Shown: piece by piece, positions 1 through 6,371 of the stretch
Numbering within the stretch: position 1 is the first letter of the stretch
Layout of the letters: every line of letters begins with the position of its first letter
Source of the DNA: Rhodoferax sp.
GTDB lineage: Bacteria; Pseudomonadota; Gammaproteobacteria; Burkholderiales; Burkholderiaceae_C
Reading direction: 5' to 3'
Assembly (NCBI GenBank): GCA_029946045.1
Contig: JAQSDS010000416.1
Coordinates: 1-14,893, forward strand
DNA length: 14,893 bases
Made by a program: the position numbers and the translations under genes
The notes under the pieces: model-generated
The model's input: only the letters and a program-made list of their open reading frames with translations
Database searches by the model: none
What the model was told of the DNA's origin: nothing

Positions 1-205
1 TGTCTTTTTCTTCTTCGGCATGGTGCGAGCGGGCGACCTCCGAAAAAAAGGCTTCGATGGCCTTGGCCTTTTGACGGCAATCCGGGCTGTCGCTCTCGGT
101 ATCCAGCCGCTCCAGCAAATCGACCATCTCGGTCAAGTGTTCGTGAATTTGTTGGTGGCAGGCGTCAAGGGCTTTGAACTGTTGAAGGTGCTGTAGTGAA
201 TTCAT
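1..205 (-). CDS. Hemerythrin HHE-domain protein, 5' part only
   Basis: The reading frame begins at ATG 205-203 on the minus strand and is cut by the window edge after 68 codons. An AGGAG-type ribosome binding site lies just upstream of the ATG. The visible part shows the helix-1 pattern with H17, H21 and H23 (around CHQQIHEHL) and the helix-2 pattern H61-H62-x-E64-E65, as in bacterial hemerythrin HHE domains that bind a diiron centre. Such proteins sense or carry oxygen or protect against oxidative and nitrosative stress; which of these applies here cannot be told. It is transcribed divergently from the Kor operon, and a near-consensus FNR box about 40 bp from a plausible start point suggests anaerobic control. 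The C-terminal half with the remaining iron ligands lies outside the window. Confidence 0.8.
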   Translation of the reverse strand, partial: MNSLQHLQQFKALDACHQQIHEHLTEMVDLLERLDTESDSPDCRQKAKAIEAFFSEVARSHHAEEEKD

Positions 206-258
206 GGTTGCTCCTGGTCTGGAAGGAATCCATTTTGGCGGCCGATCGGTCCGTATGT

Positions 259-272
259 TTGAGCCAAATCAA
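259..272. promoter_or_regulatory. FNR/ANR-type box, hemerythrin-proximal
   Basis: The site reads TTGAG-CCAA-ATCAA and matches nine of the ten fixed bases of the FNR consensus TTGAT-N4-ATCAA. Its centre is at 265.5. On the minus strand a weak -10-like hexamer, CAAAAT (238-233), would put transcription start near 226, about 40 bp away. That is close to the -41.5 spacing of FNR-activated promoters. It probably serves the hemerythrin gene. Regulation is inferred; only the motif and spacing are seen. Confidence 0.6.
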
Positions 273-306
273 GTTTCCAAGCGATTTTTTTGGGCAAGAA
301 AGTTTT

Positions 307-320
307 TTGATCTAGATCAG
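307..320. promoter_or_regulatory. FNR/ANR-type box, Kor-operon-proximal
   Basis: The site reads TTGAT-CTAG-ATCAG and matches nine of ten fixed bases of the FNR consensus. It is palindromic through its CTAG centre (313.5). A -10-like hexamer TTTCAT (341-346) would place transcription start near 353, again about 40 bp downstream. This fits an activator site for the Kor operon. A CRP-like regulator of another kind could also bind such a sequence. Confidence 0.65.
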
Positions 321-419
321 CAAATTGGCAAATCGCAGGTTTTCATGGCGTGCCAGAGCGATGGAACAGCGTAGGATGCCCCCTCACCTGCAGCATCATT
401 TCGCAAGCGTTTGCAGGGC

Positions 420-425
420 AAGGAG
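420..425 (+). promoter_or_regulatory. Ribosome binding site that fixes the TTG start at 432
   Basis: AAGGAG at 420-425 is followed by six bases and then TTG at 432-434. The frame is open further upstream to TTG 411, but that codon has no comparable site, so 432 is preferred. Confidence 0.7.
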
Positions 426-431
426 ACAACT

Positions 432-2276
432 TTGCAAGCTACCAATGTCGCCAATCCGGCCTATTTCCACAAGGTCGTCGACTGCCAATGGGCCTGCCCG
501 GCCCATACCCCCGTACCCGAATACATTCGCCTGATTGGTCAGGGTCGCTACAGCGACGCTTACATGATCAATTGGGTGAGCAATGTGTTTCCGGGCATTT
601 TGGGTCGCACCTGCGACCGCCCCTGTGAGCCCGCCTGCAGGCGTGGCCGCGTGGAGGAAAACAACAGCAAAAAACCCGAACCGGTGGCTATTTGCCGCCT
701 GAAACGGGTGGCCGCTGACTTCAAGGACAACGTGAAGTCGCGCATGCCCACGGTGGCGCCAGCCAACGGCAAGCGCATTGCCTGCGTGGGTGCCGGGCCG
801 GCATCCCTGACGGTGGCGCGCGATCTGGCGCCGCTGGGTTATGAGGTGACGGTGTTTGACAGCGAAGCCAAGGCGGGTGGTTTTATTCGCTCGCAAATTC
901 CGCGTTTTCGGCTGCCCGAGTCGGTGGTGGACGAAGAAACTGGTTACATCCTCGACCTGGGTGTGACGTTTAAAAATGGCCAACGCATCGATTCCATGCA
1001 GGCGCTGCTGGGCCAGGGCTACGACGCGGTGTTTGTCGGCTGCGGCGCACCGCGTGGGCGCGACTTGGACGCACCAGGCCGCCAAGAGGCGGCCGCCAAC
1101 ATCCACATTGGTATTGACTGGCTGGCCTCGGTGTCGTTTGGCCATATCACCAAGGTGGGCGAGCGCGTGATTGTGCTCGGTGGCGGCAACACCGCCATGG
1201 ACTGCTGCCGCTCGGCGCGGCGCATGGGCGGCAAAGACGTCAAGGTGATCGTGCGCAGCGGCTTCGAAGAAATGAAAGCCTCGCCCTGGGAAAAAGAAGA
1301 CGCGCAGCATGAGGGCATCCCAATTCTGAACTACCACGTGCCCAAATCGTTTGAGCACAACAGCGGCAAGCTGACCGGCATGACGTTCGAGATTGTGCGC
1401 GCCGAATACGACGCCAAGGGCCGGCGCAGTCTGGTGCCAACTGGCGAGCCCGATGTGCTGGTGCCTTGCGACGAGGTGCTGGTGGCGGTGGGCCAGGAAA
1501 ACTCGTTCCCCTGGATCGAGCGCGATTGCGGCATCGCGTTCGACAAATGGGGCCTACCCGTGCTGGGCGAGGGCACTTTCCAGTCGACGCAGCCCAAGGT
1601 GTTCTTTGGCGGCGATGCCGCTTATGGACCCAAAAACATCATCACCGCCGTGGCCCAGGGGCACGAGGCGGCGGTGTCGATCGACCGGCTCATCAACGGT
1701 GAAGACGTGGCCCGCCGACCCCCGCCCATGACCAACCTGATGTCACAAAAAATGGGTATCCATGAGTGGAGCTACCACAACGATGTGTCGAATGATTTGC
1801 GCTACAAAGTGCCATGGGCTGCGGCCGAAACCGCGCTGGCCAGCATCAAGATCGAGGTTGAACTCGGTTTTGACGCTGCCACCGCGTTCAAGGAAGCCAG
1901 CCGCTGCCTGAACTGCGACGTGCAGACCGTGTTCAACCGCAACACCTGCATCGAATGTGACGCCTGCGTCGACATCTGCCCGATGGACTGCATCACCTTC
2001 ACCGCCAATGGCGATGAAGCCGATTTGAGAGGCCGCCTGAAAGCGCCGGCCACGCATGCGGGTCAAGACTTGTATGTGTCTGCCGAGCTTAAGACCAGCC
2101 GCGTCATGGTGAAGGACGAAGACGTTTGTCTGCACTGCGGCCTGTGCGCCGAGCGCTGCCCAACCGGCGCCTGGGACATGCAGAAGTTTTTGCTCAACAC
2201 CACGCAGGCGGGGCCCAGGTGCCGTGACACCCAGTCCACCGCCGCAGCCCACATTGCCCAACCGGAGGCCGCATGA
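432..2276 (+). CDS. GltD-like NAD(P)H oxidoreductase fused to a ferredoxin domain (KorC-like electron-transfer subunit)
   Basis: A 614-residue flavoprotein from TTG 432, chosen because AAGGAG lies six bases upstream. The N-terminus has a GltD-like cysteine region (C18, C22, C61, C65, C69). Next comes an FAD-type Rossmann motif GAGPAS near residue 120 and a second nucleotide-binding motif GGGNTA near 250, followed by FFGGDAAYGPKNI typical of this flavoprotein family. The C-terminal ~120 residues carry two [4Fe-4S] sets: C506/C509/C512/C516 and C566/C569/C572/C576, plus C492/C495. The gene overlaps korA by 4 bp, so it is probably the subunit that passes electrons between KorAB and NAD(P)(H), as in the three-subunit 2-oxoglutarate:NADP+ oxidoreductase of Azoarcus/Thauera. 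Whether NAD or NADP is used cannot be read from the sequence. It is too remote in context (no large GltB subunit) to be a glutamate synthase. Confidence 0.8.
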   Translation: MQATNVANPAYFHKVVDCQWACPAHTPVPEYIRLIGQGRYSDAYMINWVSNVFPGILGRTCDRPCEPACRRGRVEENNSKKPEPVAICRLKRVAADFKDNVKSRMPTVAPANGKRIACVGAGPASLTVARDLAPLGYEVTVFDSEAKAGGFIRSQIPRFRLPESVVDEETGYILDLGVTFKNGQRIDSMQALLGQGYDAVFVGCGAPRGRDLDAPGRQEAAANIHIGIDWLASVSFGHITKVGERVIVLGGGNTAMDCCRSARRMGGKDVKVIVRSGFEEMKASPWEKEDAQHEGIPILNYHVPKSFEHNSGKLTGMTFEIVRAEYDAKGRRSLVPTGEPDVLVPCDEVLVAVGQENSFPWIERDCGIAFDKWGLPVLGEGTFQSTQPKVFFGGDAAYGPKNIITAVAQGHEAAVSIDRLINGEDVARRPPPMTNLMSQKMGIHEWSYHNDVSNDLRYKVPWAAAETALASIKIEVELGFDAATAFKEASRCLNCDVQTVFNRNTCIECDACVDICPMDCITFTANGDEADLRGRLKAPATHAGQDLYVSAELKTSRVMVKDEDVCLHCGLCAERCPTGAWDMQKFLLNTTQAGPRCRDTQSTAAAHIAQPEAA

Positions 2277-4087
2277 AGCGCATAGAAGCCATCAACGATT
2301 TCGTCATCAAGTTTGCCAATGTCAATGGCTCGGGCTCGGCCTCGGCCAACGAGCTGTTTGCCAAGGCGGTGATGCGCATGGGCGTGCCCGTGAGCCCGCG
2401 CAATATTTTTCCCAGCAACATCCAGGGTATGCCGACCTGGTACGAAGCGCGTGTTTGCGAAAAGGGCTACCACGGGCGGCGCGGTGGCGTCGACATGATG
2501 GTGGCCATGAACCCGCAAACCTGGGATGCCGACATTGCCGAAATCGAGTCCGGTGGCTACCTGTTTTATGACAGCACCCGGCCCATGCCGCCCGACAAGT
2601 TCCGTGACGACGTGCACAACATGGGCGTGCCGCTGACCGAGATTGCCAACAACGCTTACACCGACCCGCGCCAGCGCCAGTTGTTCAAGAACATCATTTA
2701 CGTGGGTGCCTTGTCGGTGCTGCTCGACGTGGATGCCGAAGTGTTCGAAAAACTGTTTGCCGAGCAGTTCAAGGGCAAGGAGCGCTTGCTCGAATCCAAC
2801 ATCAAGGCGCTGCACATGGGGCGCGACTACGTCAAACAGCACATGCAGGCGCCGCTGGGCATCCGGGTGCAGCGTGCCGACAACGTGGGCGACCAGATTT
2901 TTACCGATGGCAACAGTGCTGCCGGTCTGGGTCTGGTGTACGGGGGCGCCACCGTGGCGGCCTGGTACCCCATTACCCCGTCGACATCCATCCCCGAGGC
3001 GTTCCAAAAATACTGCGAAAAATTCCGTATTGATCCGGCCACCGGACAACACCGTTTTGCCATCGTGCAGGCCGAAGACGAGCTGGCCTCGATTGGTATG
3101 GTGGTGGGCGCGGGCTGGAACGGGGCGCGGGCTTTTACCGCCACGTCGGGCCCTGGCGTGTCGCTCATGACCGAGTTCATTGGCCTCGCTTACTTTGCCG
3201 AGATTCCGGTGACCATCGTCAATGTGCAGCGCGGCGGGCCAAGTACCGGCATGCCGACACGCACCCAGCAGTCTGACCTGCTGTCATGCGCTTATGCATC
3301 CCACGGCGACACCAAACATGTGCTGCTGTTCCCGCAAGATCCGCACGAGTGTTTTACCCATTCGGCCGCCGCACTCGACCTGGCGGAACGGCTGCAAACG
3401 CCTATTTTTGTCATGACCGACCTCGACATCGGCATGAACCAGCGCTTGTGCAAGCCCTTTGTCTGGGACGACGCCAAAGAATACGACCGCGGCAAGGTCA
3501 TGACGGCCGAAGAACTCGAAGCCGGCAAGCCCTTTGGCCGCTACCGCGACGTGGACGGTGACGGCATTCCGTGGCGCACCCTGCCAGGAACTCACCCCAG
3601 CAAGGGTGCCTTTTTTACCCGTGGCACCTCACGCAATCCGCAAGCCATGTACTCCGAGGCTGGGGCCGACTACATCTACAACATGGAGCGCTTGCTGCGC
3701 AAGTTCAAGACGGCGGCAGACATGGTGCCCCAACCGGTGTTCCGCCCGGCGGCGGAACCCACCAAGCTGGGCGTCATTTACTACGGCTCGACCACTCCCG
3801 CCATGCGCGAGGCACTCGACGTGCTTGACGCCAATGGCGATCATGTGGATGCCATGCGCCTGTGCGCGTTTCCATTTCCGGATTCCGTGCGGGAATTCAT
3901 TGCCGCGCACGACAAGGTGTTTGTTGCAGAACAGAACCGTGACGGCCAGATGCGCACCATGCTCATCAACGAGTTGGAGGTCAACCCGGCCAAGCTGGTA
4001 CGGGTGCTGCATTACGACGGCACACCCATCACCGCACGTTTCATCATTCGCACTATTCACGACAGCGTGCAGAAGGAGACCGTATGA
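2273..4087 (+). CDS. korA: 2-oxoacid:acceptor oxidoreductase, fused gamma/alpha subunit (KorA-like)
   Basis: A 604-residue protein starting at ATG 2273, which overlaps the preceding stop (ATGA). Residues 1 to about 190 form a gamma-type domain. The rest is the alpha/pyrimidine-binding part, with YPITPSTSIPEA near residue 230, TATSGPGVSLMTE near 290 and RGGPSTGMPTRTQQSDL near 320, all hallmarks of the pyruvate/2-oxoglutarate ferredoxin oxidoreductase family. With KorB it would oxidatively decarboxylate a 2-oxoacid with CoA to acyl-CoA and CO2, or run in reverse. The gamma-alpha fusion is usual for 2-oxoglutarate enzymes, so that is the favoured substrate, but pyruvate or another 2-oxoacid is not excluded. 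An insertion of about 100 residues with many charged residues (roughly 395-490, around EEAGKPFGRYRD-like sequence) precedes the C-terminal domain. It acts in the cytoplasm. Confidence 0.88.
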   Translation: MKRIEAINDFVIKFANVNGSGSASANELFAKAVMRMGVPVSPRNIFPSNIQGMPTWYEARVCEKGYHGRRGGVDMMVAMNPQTWDADIAEIESGGYLFYDSTRPMPPDKFRDDVHNMGVPLTEIANNAYTDPRQRQLFKNIIYVGALSVLLDVDAEVFEKLFAEQFKGKERLLESNIKALHMGRDYVKQHMQAPLGIRVQRADNVGDQIFTDGNSAAGLGLVYGGATVAAWYPITPSTSIPEAFQKYCEKFRIDPATGQHRFAIVQAEDELASIGMVVGAGWNGARAFTATSGPGVSLMTEFIGLAYFAEIPVTIVNVQRGGPSTGMPTRTQQSDLLSCAYASHGDTKHVLLFPQDPHECFTHSAAALDLAERLQTPIFVMTDLDIGMNQRLCKPFVWDDAKEYDRGKVMTAEELEAGKPFGRYRDVDGDGIPWRTLPGTHPSKGAFFTRGTSRNPQAMYSEAGADYIYNMERLLRKFKTAADMVPQPVFRPAAEPTKLGVIYYGSTTPAMREALDVLDANGDHVDAMRLCAFPFPDSVREFIAAHDKVFVAEQNRDGQMRTMLINELEVNPAKLVRVLHYDGTPITARFIIRTIHDSVQKETV

Positions 4088-5139
4088 CTTTTATTGCCAA
4101 ACCCAGGCTGCATCACCCCACCCTGCACACCAACAAGGTCGGCTACACCCGGCGCGACTACGAGGGCCGTATTTCAACGCTGTGCGCGGGCTGCGGCCAC
4201 GACTCTATCTCGGCGGCCATCGTTCAAGCCTGCTGGGACCTCGACATCGAGCCTCACCGCGTGGCCAAGCTGTCAGGCATTGGCTGCAGCTCCAAAACCC
4301 CCGACTACTTTCTGGGCGCATCGCATGGTTTCAATACCGTGCACGGGCGCATGCCCAGCGTGCTGACCGGCGCCAACATGGCCAACCGCGAGTTGCTGTA
4401 CCTGGGTATTTCGGGTGACGGCGACTCGGCATCCATTGGCCTGGGTCAGTTTGCCAATGCCATGCGGCGCGGCGTGCGCATGGCCTACATTGTGGAAAAC
4501 AATGGGGTCTACGGCCTGACCAAGGGCCAGTTTTCGGCCACGGCAGACCGCGGTTCCAAAAGCAAAAAAGGCGTCATCAACAGCGACAGCCCGGTGGATC
4601 TGGTGGGTATTGCCCTGCAATTGGGTGCCACCTATGTGGCGCGCAGCTTCTCAGGCGACAAGGCACAACTGGTGCCGCTCATCAAAGGTGCCATGGCCCA
4701 TGGCGGTGCAGCTTTCATTGACGTCATCAGCCCCTGCGTGACCTTTAACAACCACGGCGGCAGCACCAAGAGCTACGACTACGTGCGCCAGCACAACGAG
4801 GCGGTGAGCCGCATCGATTTCATCACGCCCGGCCATGAGATCACCACCGACTACGCCCCCGGCGAAGTGGTGGAGGTGGAGCAACATGACGGTTCGGTGC
4901 TGCGCCTGCGCAAATTACACACCAACTACGACCCCACCGACCGTTACGCCGCCATGGGCTACATGCAGGAGCATCAGGCGCGCGGCGAGGTGGTGACCGG
5001 CCTGCTGTACGTGGATCCCTTGGCGACTGATCTGCATATGGCGATGAACACCTGTGCCGTGCCGCTCAATACCCTGAGCGCCAAGCAACTCAACCCAGGC
5101 TCCCAGGCGCTGGAAAAAATCAACGCCACACTGCGTTGA
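4084..5139 (+). CDS. korB: 2-oxoacid:acceptor oxidoreductase beta subunit, TPP-binding (KorB-like)
   Basis: A 351-residue protein whose ATG overlaps the korA stop by 4 bp. The thiamine diphosphate motif is clear: GDGD at residues 111-114 and the paired NN at 139-140. Four cysteines that fit the single [4Fe-4S] cluster of this subunit are present: C34 and C37 in LCAGCGHDS, C68 in GIGCSSKTPDYF, and C218 in SPCVTFNNHGG. HGFNTVHGRMPSVLTGA (81-97) is the usual conserved stretch. The subunit forms the active site with KorA and passes electrons to its own cluster. From there they would go to the ferredoxin domain of the first gene product. No truncation or missing catalytic residue was noticed. Confidence 0.9.
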   Translation: MTFIAKPRLHHPTLHTNKVGYTRRDYEGRISTLCAGCGHDSISAAIVQACWDLDIEPHRVAKLSGIGCSSKTPDYFLGASHGFNTVHGRMPSVLTGANMANRELLYLGISGDGDSASIGLGQFANAMRRGVRMAYIVENNGVYGLTKGQFSATADRGSKSKKGVINSDSPVDLVGIALQLGATYVARSFSGDKAQLVPLIKGAMAHGGAAFIDVISPCVTFNNHGGSTKSYDYVRQHNEAVSRIDFITPGHEITTDYAPGEVVEVEQHDGSVLRLRKLHTNYDPTDRYAAMGYMQEHQARGEVVTGLLYVDPLATDLHMAMNTCAVPLNTLSAKQLNPGSQALEKINATLR

Positions 5140-5173
5140 ACCCGTTACCCCCAAGACATCCAAGGAGCCTGCC

Positions 5174-5614
5174 ATGCCCGAACGCACTGTTTTTCAATCG
5201 ATGGCGCAGCGCCATGTGGTCAGCGTGGTGCCCACTGCCACGGTTTACTCTGCGGCCTGTGTCATGACACGAGCCAATTGCGGCAGTGTCTTGGTCATTG
5301 ATTCAAGCAGCACGCTGCTGGGGATCGTGACCGAGCGCGACCTCATGACCCGATTGGTGGCCAAGTCACTCGACCCCGCCACCACCACGGTGGCCGACAT
5401 CATGACGCGTGGTCCGTTTTGCGTGGTGCCCGAGACCAAGGTGGCCGACGCGGTGCTGATCATGATCGAGCGCGGCTTCAGGCACCTCCCCATCGTCACC
5501 GACGCCAACAAGATTCTGGGTGTGTTCTCGGTCCGTGACGCCTTGCCGCGCGAAGTGCAAACGGCGCAAAGCCTGGCCGAATTTAACGAGCAGGTGAACG
5601 ACGCGCTGGGTTGA
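5174..5614 (+). CDS. Two-CBS-domain protein in the Kor operon
   Basis: A 146-residue protein with AAGGAG (5162-5167) six bases before ATG 5174, and 34 bp after korB. It consists almost only of a CBS pair: one repeat at about residues 8-64 (ending GIVTERDLMTRL) and one at about 72-130 (VADIMTRGPFCVV ... GVFSVRDAL). No catalytic or DNA-binding domain is attached. Stand-alone CBS pairs bind adenine nucleotides such as AMP, ATP, NAD or SAM and often modulate a partner enzyme or transporter. Being last in the Kor operon, it may tune Kor activity by adenylate or nucleotide status; this is inference from position. Its stop lies only 12 bp from the stop of the convergent hoxW. Confidence 0.88.
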   Translation: MPERTVFQSMAQRHVVSVVPTATVYSAACVMTRANCGSVLVIDSSSTLLGIVTERDLMTRLVAKSLDPATTTVADIMTRGPFCVVPETKVADAVLIMIERGFRHLPIVTDANKILGVFSVRDALPREVQTAQSLAEFNEQVNDALG

Positions 5615-5626
5615 GTTTGCAAGGGC

Positions 5627-6085
5627 TCAAGAGGCCTTTAACAACCATTGGGCAGCCCAGGACGCAGCGCTGTTCAGATGCGCCAGCGCCGCCGGGCTGG
5701 GGGGCTCGCCCAATTCAAATGTTTCTCCACGAATCGCCAGCAAGGTGCAGGGCGGTGGCGCGGCACCCTGTACGTCCTGGTAGACCTGCAGCAAGGCCTG
5801 CGGAGACAGGGCGTGGGTGGTGAAGCTGGCATCTTGTGACGGGTATACGTCGGTAACCTCAAACGGCGCGGGACAGTTCACGCTGGCATCAATGAAGAGC
5901 ACGCGCTGCCGGCCGATCAAGTCGAGTGCATGTTCAATTTGCAATTGGTAATCTTCCAGAAACTCGACCTGGCCTTGCAAGCGCACTGGCACTTGCTCGC
6001 GCAGCGCGGCCAGGCACAGCGGCCCCAGCGCATCATCACCCCGGCTCAGATTGCCCCAGGCCAGCACCAGCAGCGGGGGCGTCAT
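5627..6085 (-). CDS. hoxW: HoxH-specific hydrogenase maturation endopeptidase
   Basis: A 152-residue protein from ATG 6085. The frame stays open upstream to 6274, but that extension is translated 16-bp repeat (ALWERR/APTRRR-type low-complexity) and is rejected. The motif GNLSRGDDALGP (11-22) and the residues D18, D67 (LFIDAS) and H91 (TTHALSP) match the nickel-binding E/D, D and H of the HybD/HoxW protease family. The enzyme removes the C-terminal peptide of HoxH after nickel insertion. It is the last gene of the hox operon. The ribosome binding site is weak: only AGG (6094-6092), and this lies at the edge of the REP array. Its length is slightly below that of Ralstonia HoxW. Confidence 0.85.
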   Translation of the reverse strand: MTPPLLVLAWGNLSRGDDALGPLCLAALREQVPVRLQGQVEFLEDYQLQIEHALDLIGRQRVLFIDASVNCPAPFEVTDVYPSQDASFTTHALSPQALLQVYQDVQGAAPPPCTLLAIRGETFELGEPPSPAALAHLNSAASWAAQWLLKAS

Positions 6086-6093
6086 GGAAAGCC

Positions 6094-6228
6094 TGTAGGA
6101 GCGGCGCCCAGCAGAAGCTGCACTCTGTGGGAGCGGCGCCTTGTAGGAGCGGCGCCTTGTGGGAGCGGCGTCTTGTGGGAGCGGCGTCTTGTGGGAGCGG
6201 CGTCTTGTGGGAGCGGCGCCCTCGCCGC
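6094..6228 (+). repeat. REP-derived 16-bp tandem array ending in a full REP hairpin
   Basis: A 16-bp unit, TGTGGGAGCGGCGYCT or its TGTAGG variant, starts at 6094, 6126, 6142, 6158, 6174, 6190 and 6206. The exactly 16-bp gap at 6110-6125 is a degenerate copy in register. The last copy continues into a perfect hairpin: GCGGCG (6213-6218), loop CCCT, CGCCGC (6223-6228). GTGG/GTAG followed by a short palindrome is the layout of REP elements mobilised by RAYT transposases. The array lies in the hoxH-hoxW gap. A 16-bp period opens all three frames and so creates false ORFs. Confidence 0.85.
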
Positions 6229-6250
6229 GAATGCCCCCAGAACAGCCTTC

Positions 6251-6366
6251 GGCCCGAGGGCGGGCCTCCCACAAAGGCAGGTCCTCTCAATAAAGGCAGG
6301 CCTCCCACAGAGGCAGGGTCTCTCTACAAAGGCCAGACATCCCATAAATGAAGGCCCTCCCACTAA
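6251..6366 (-). repeat. REP hairpin and 18-bp degenerate tandem array, opposite orientation
   Basis: A perfect hairpin GGCCCG (6251-6256), loop AGGG, CGGGCC (6261-6266) is followed by repeats of about 18 bp. They start at 6265, 6283, 6301, 6319, 6338 and 6356, with consensus CCTCCCACAAAGGCAGG. Read on the minus strand each contains the REP head TTGTGGGAGG, so these are tandem half-REPs facing the 16-bp array. They end six bases before the hoxH stop codon. Confidence 0.75.
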
Positions 6367-6371
6367 GCGGG

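Noticed and set aside
345..374. Nine-residue leader peptide frame before the Kor operon
   Set aside because: Only a weak AGG precedes it, and the ATG overlaps the proposed -10 region, so it is probably not transcribed.
411..434. TTG 411 as start of the first Kor gene
   Set aside because: AAGGAG lies inside that extension and is ideally spaced for TTG 432.
5621..5638. Possible bidirectional terminator between the CBS gene and hoxW
   Set aside because: The stem has four pairs, a G-G mismatch and two more pairs, with no clear T tract; too weak to call.
6094..6366. CRISPR-like regular repeats
   Set aside because: Units are 16 or 18 bp and directly adjacent, with no spacers and no cas genes nearby.
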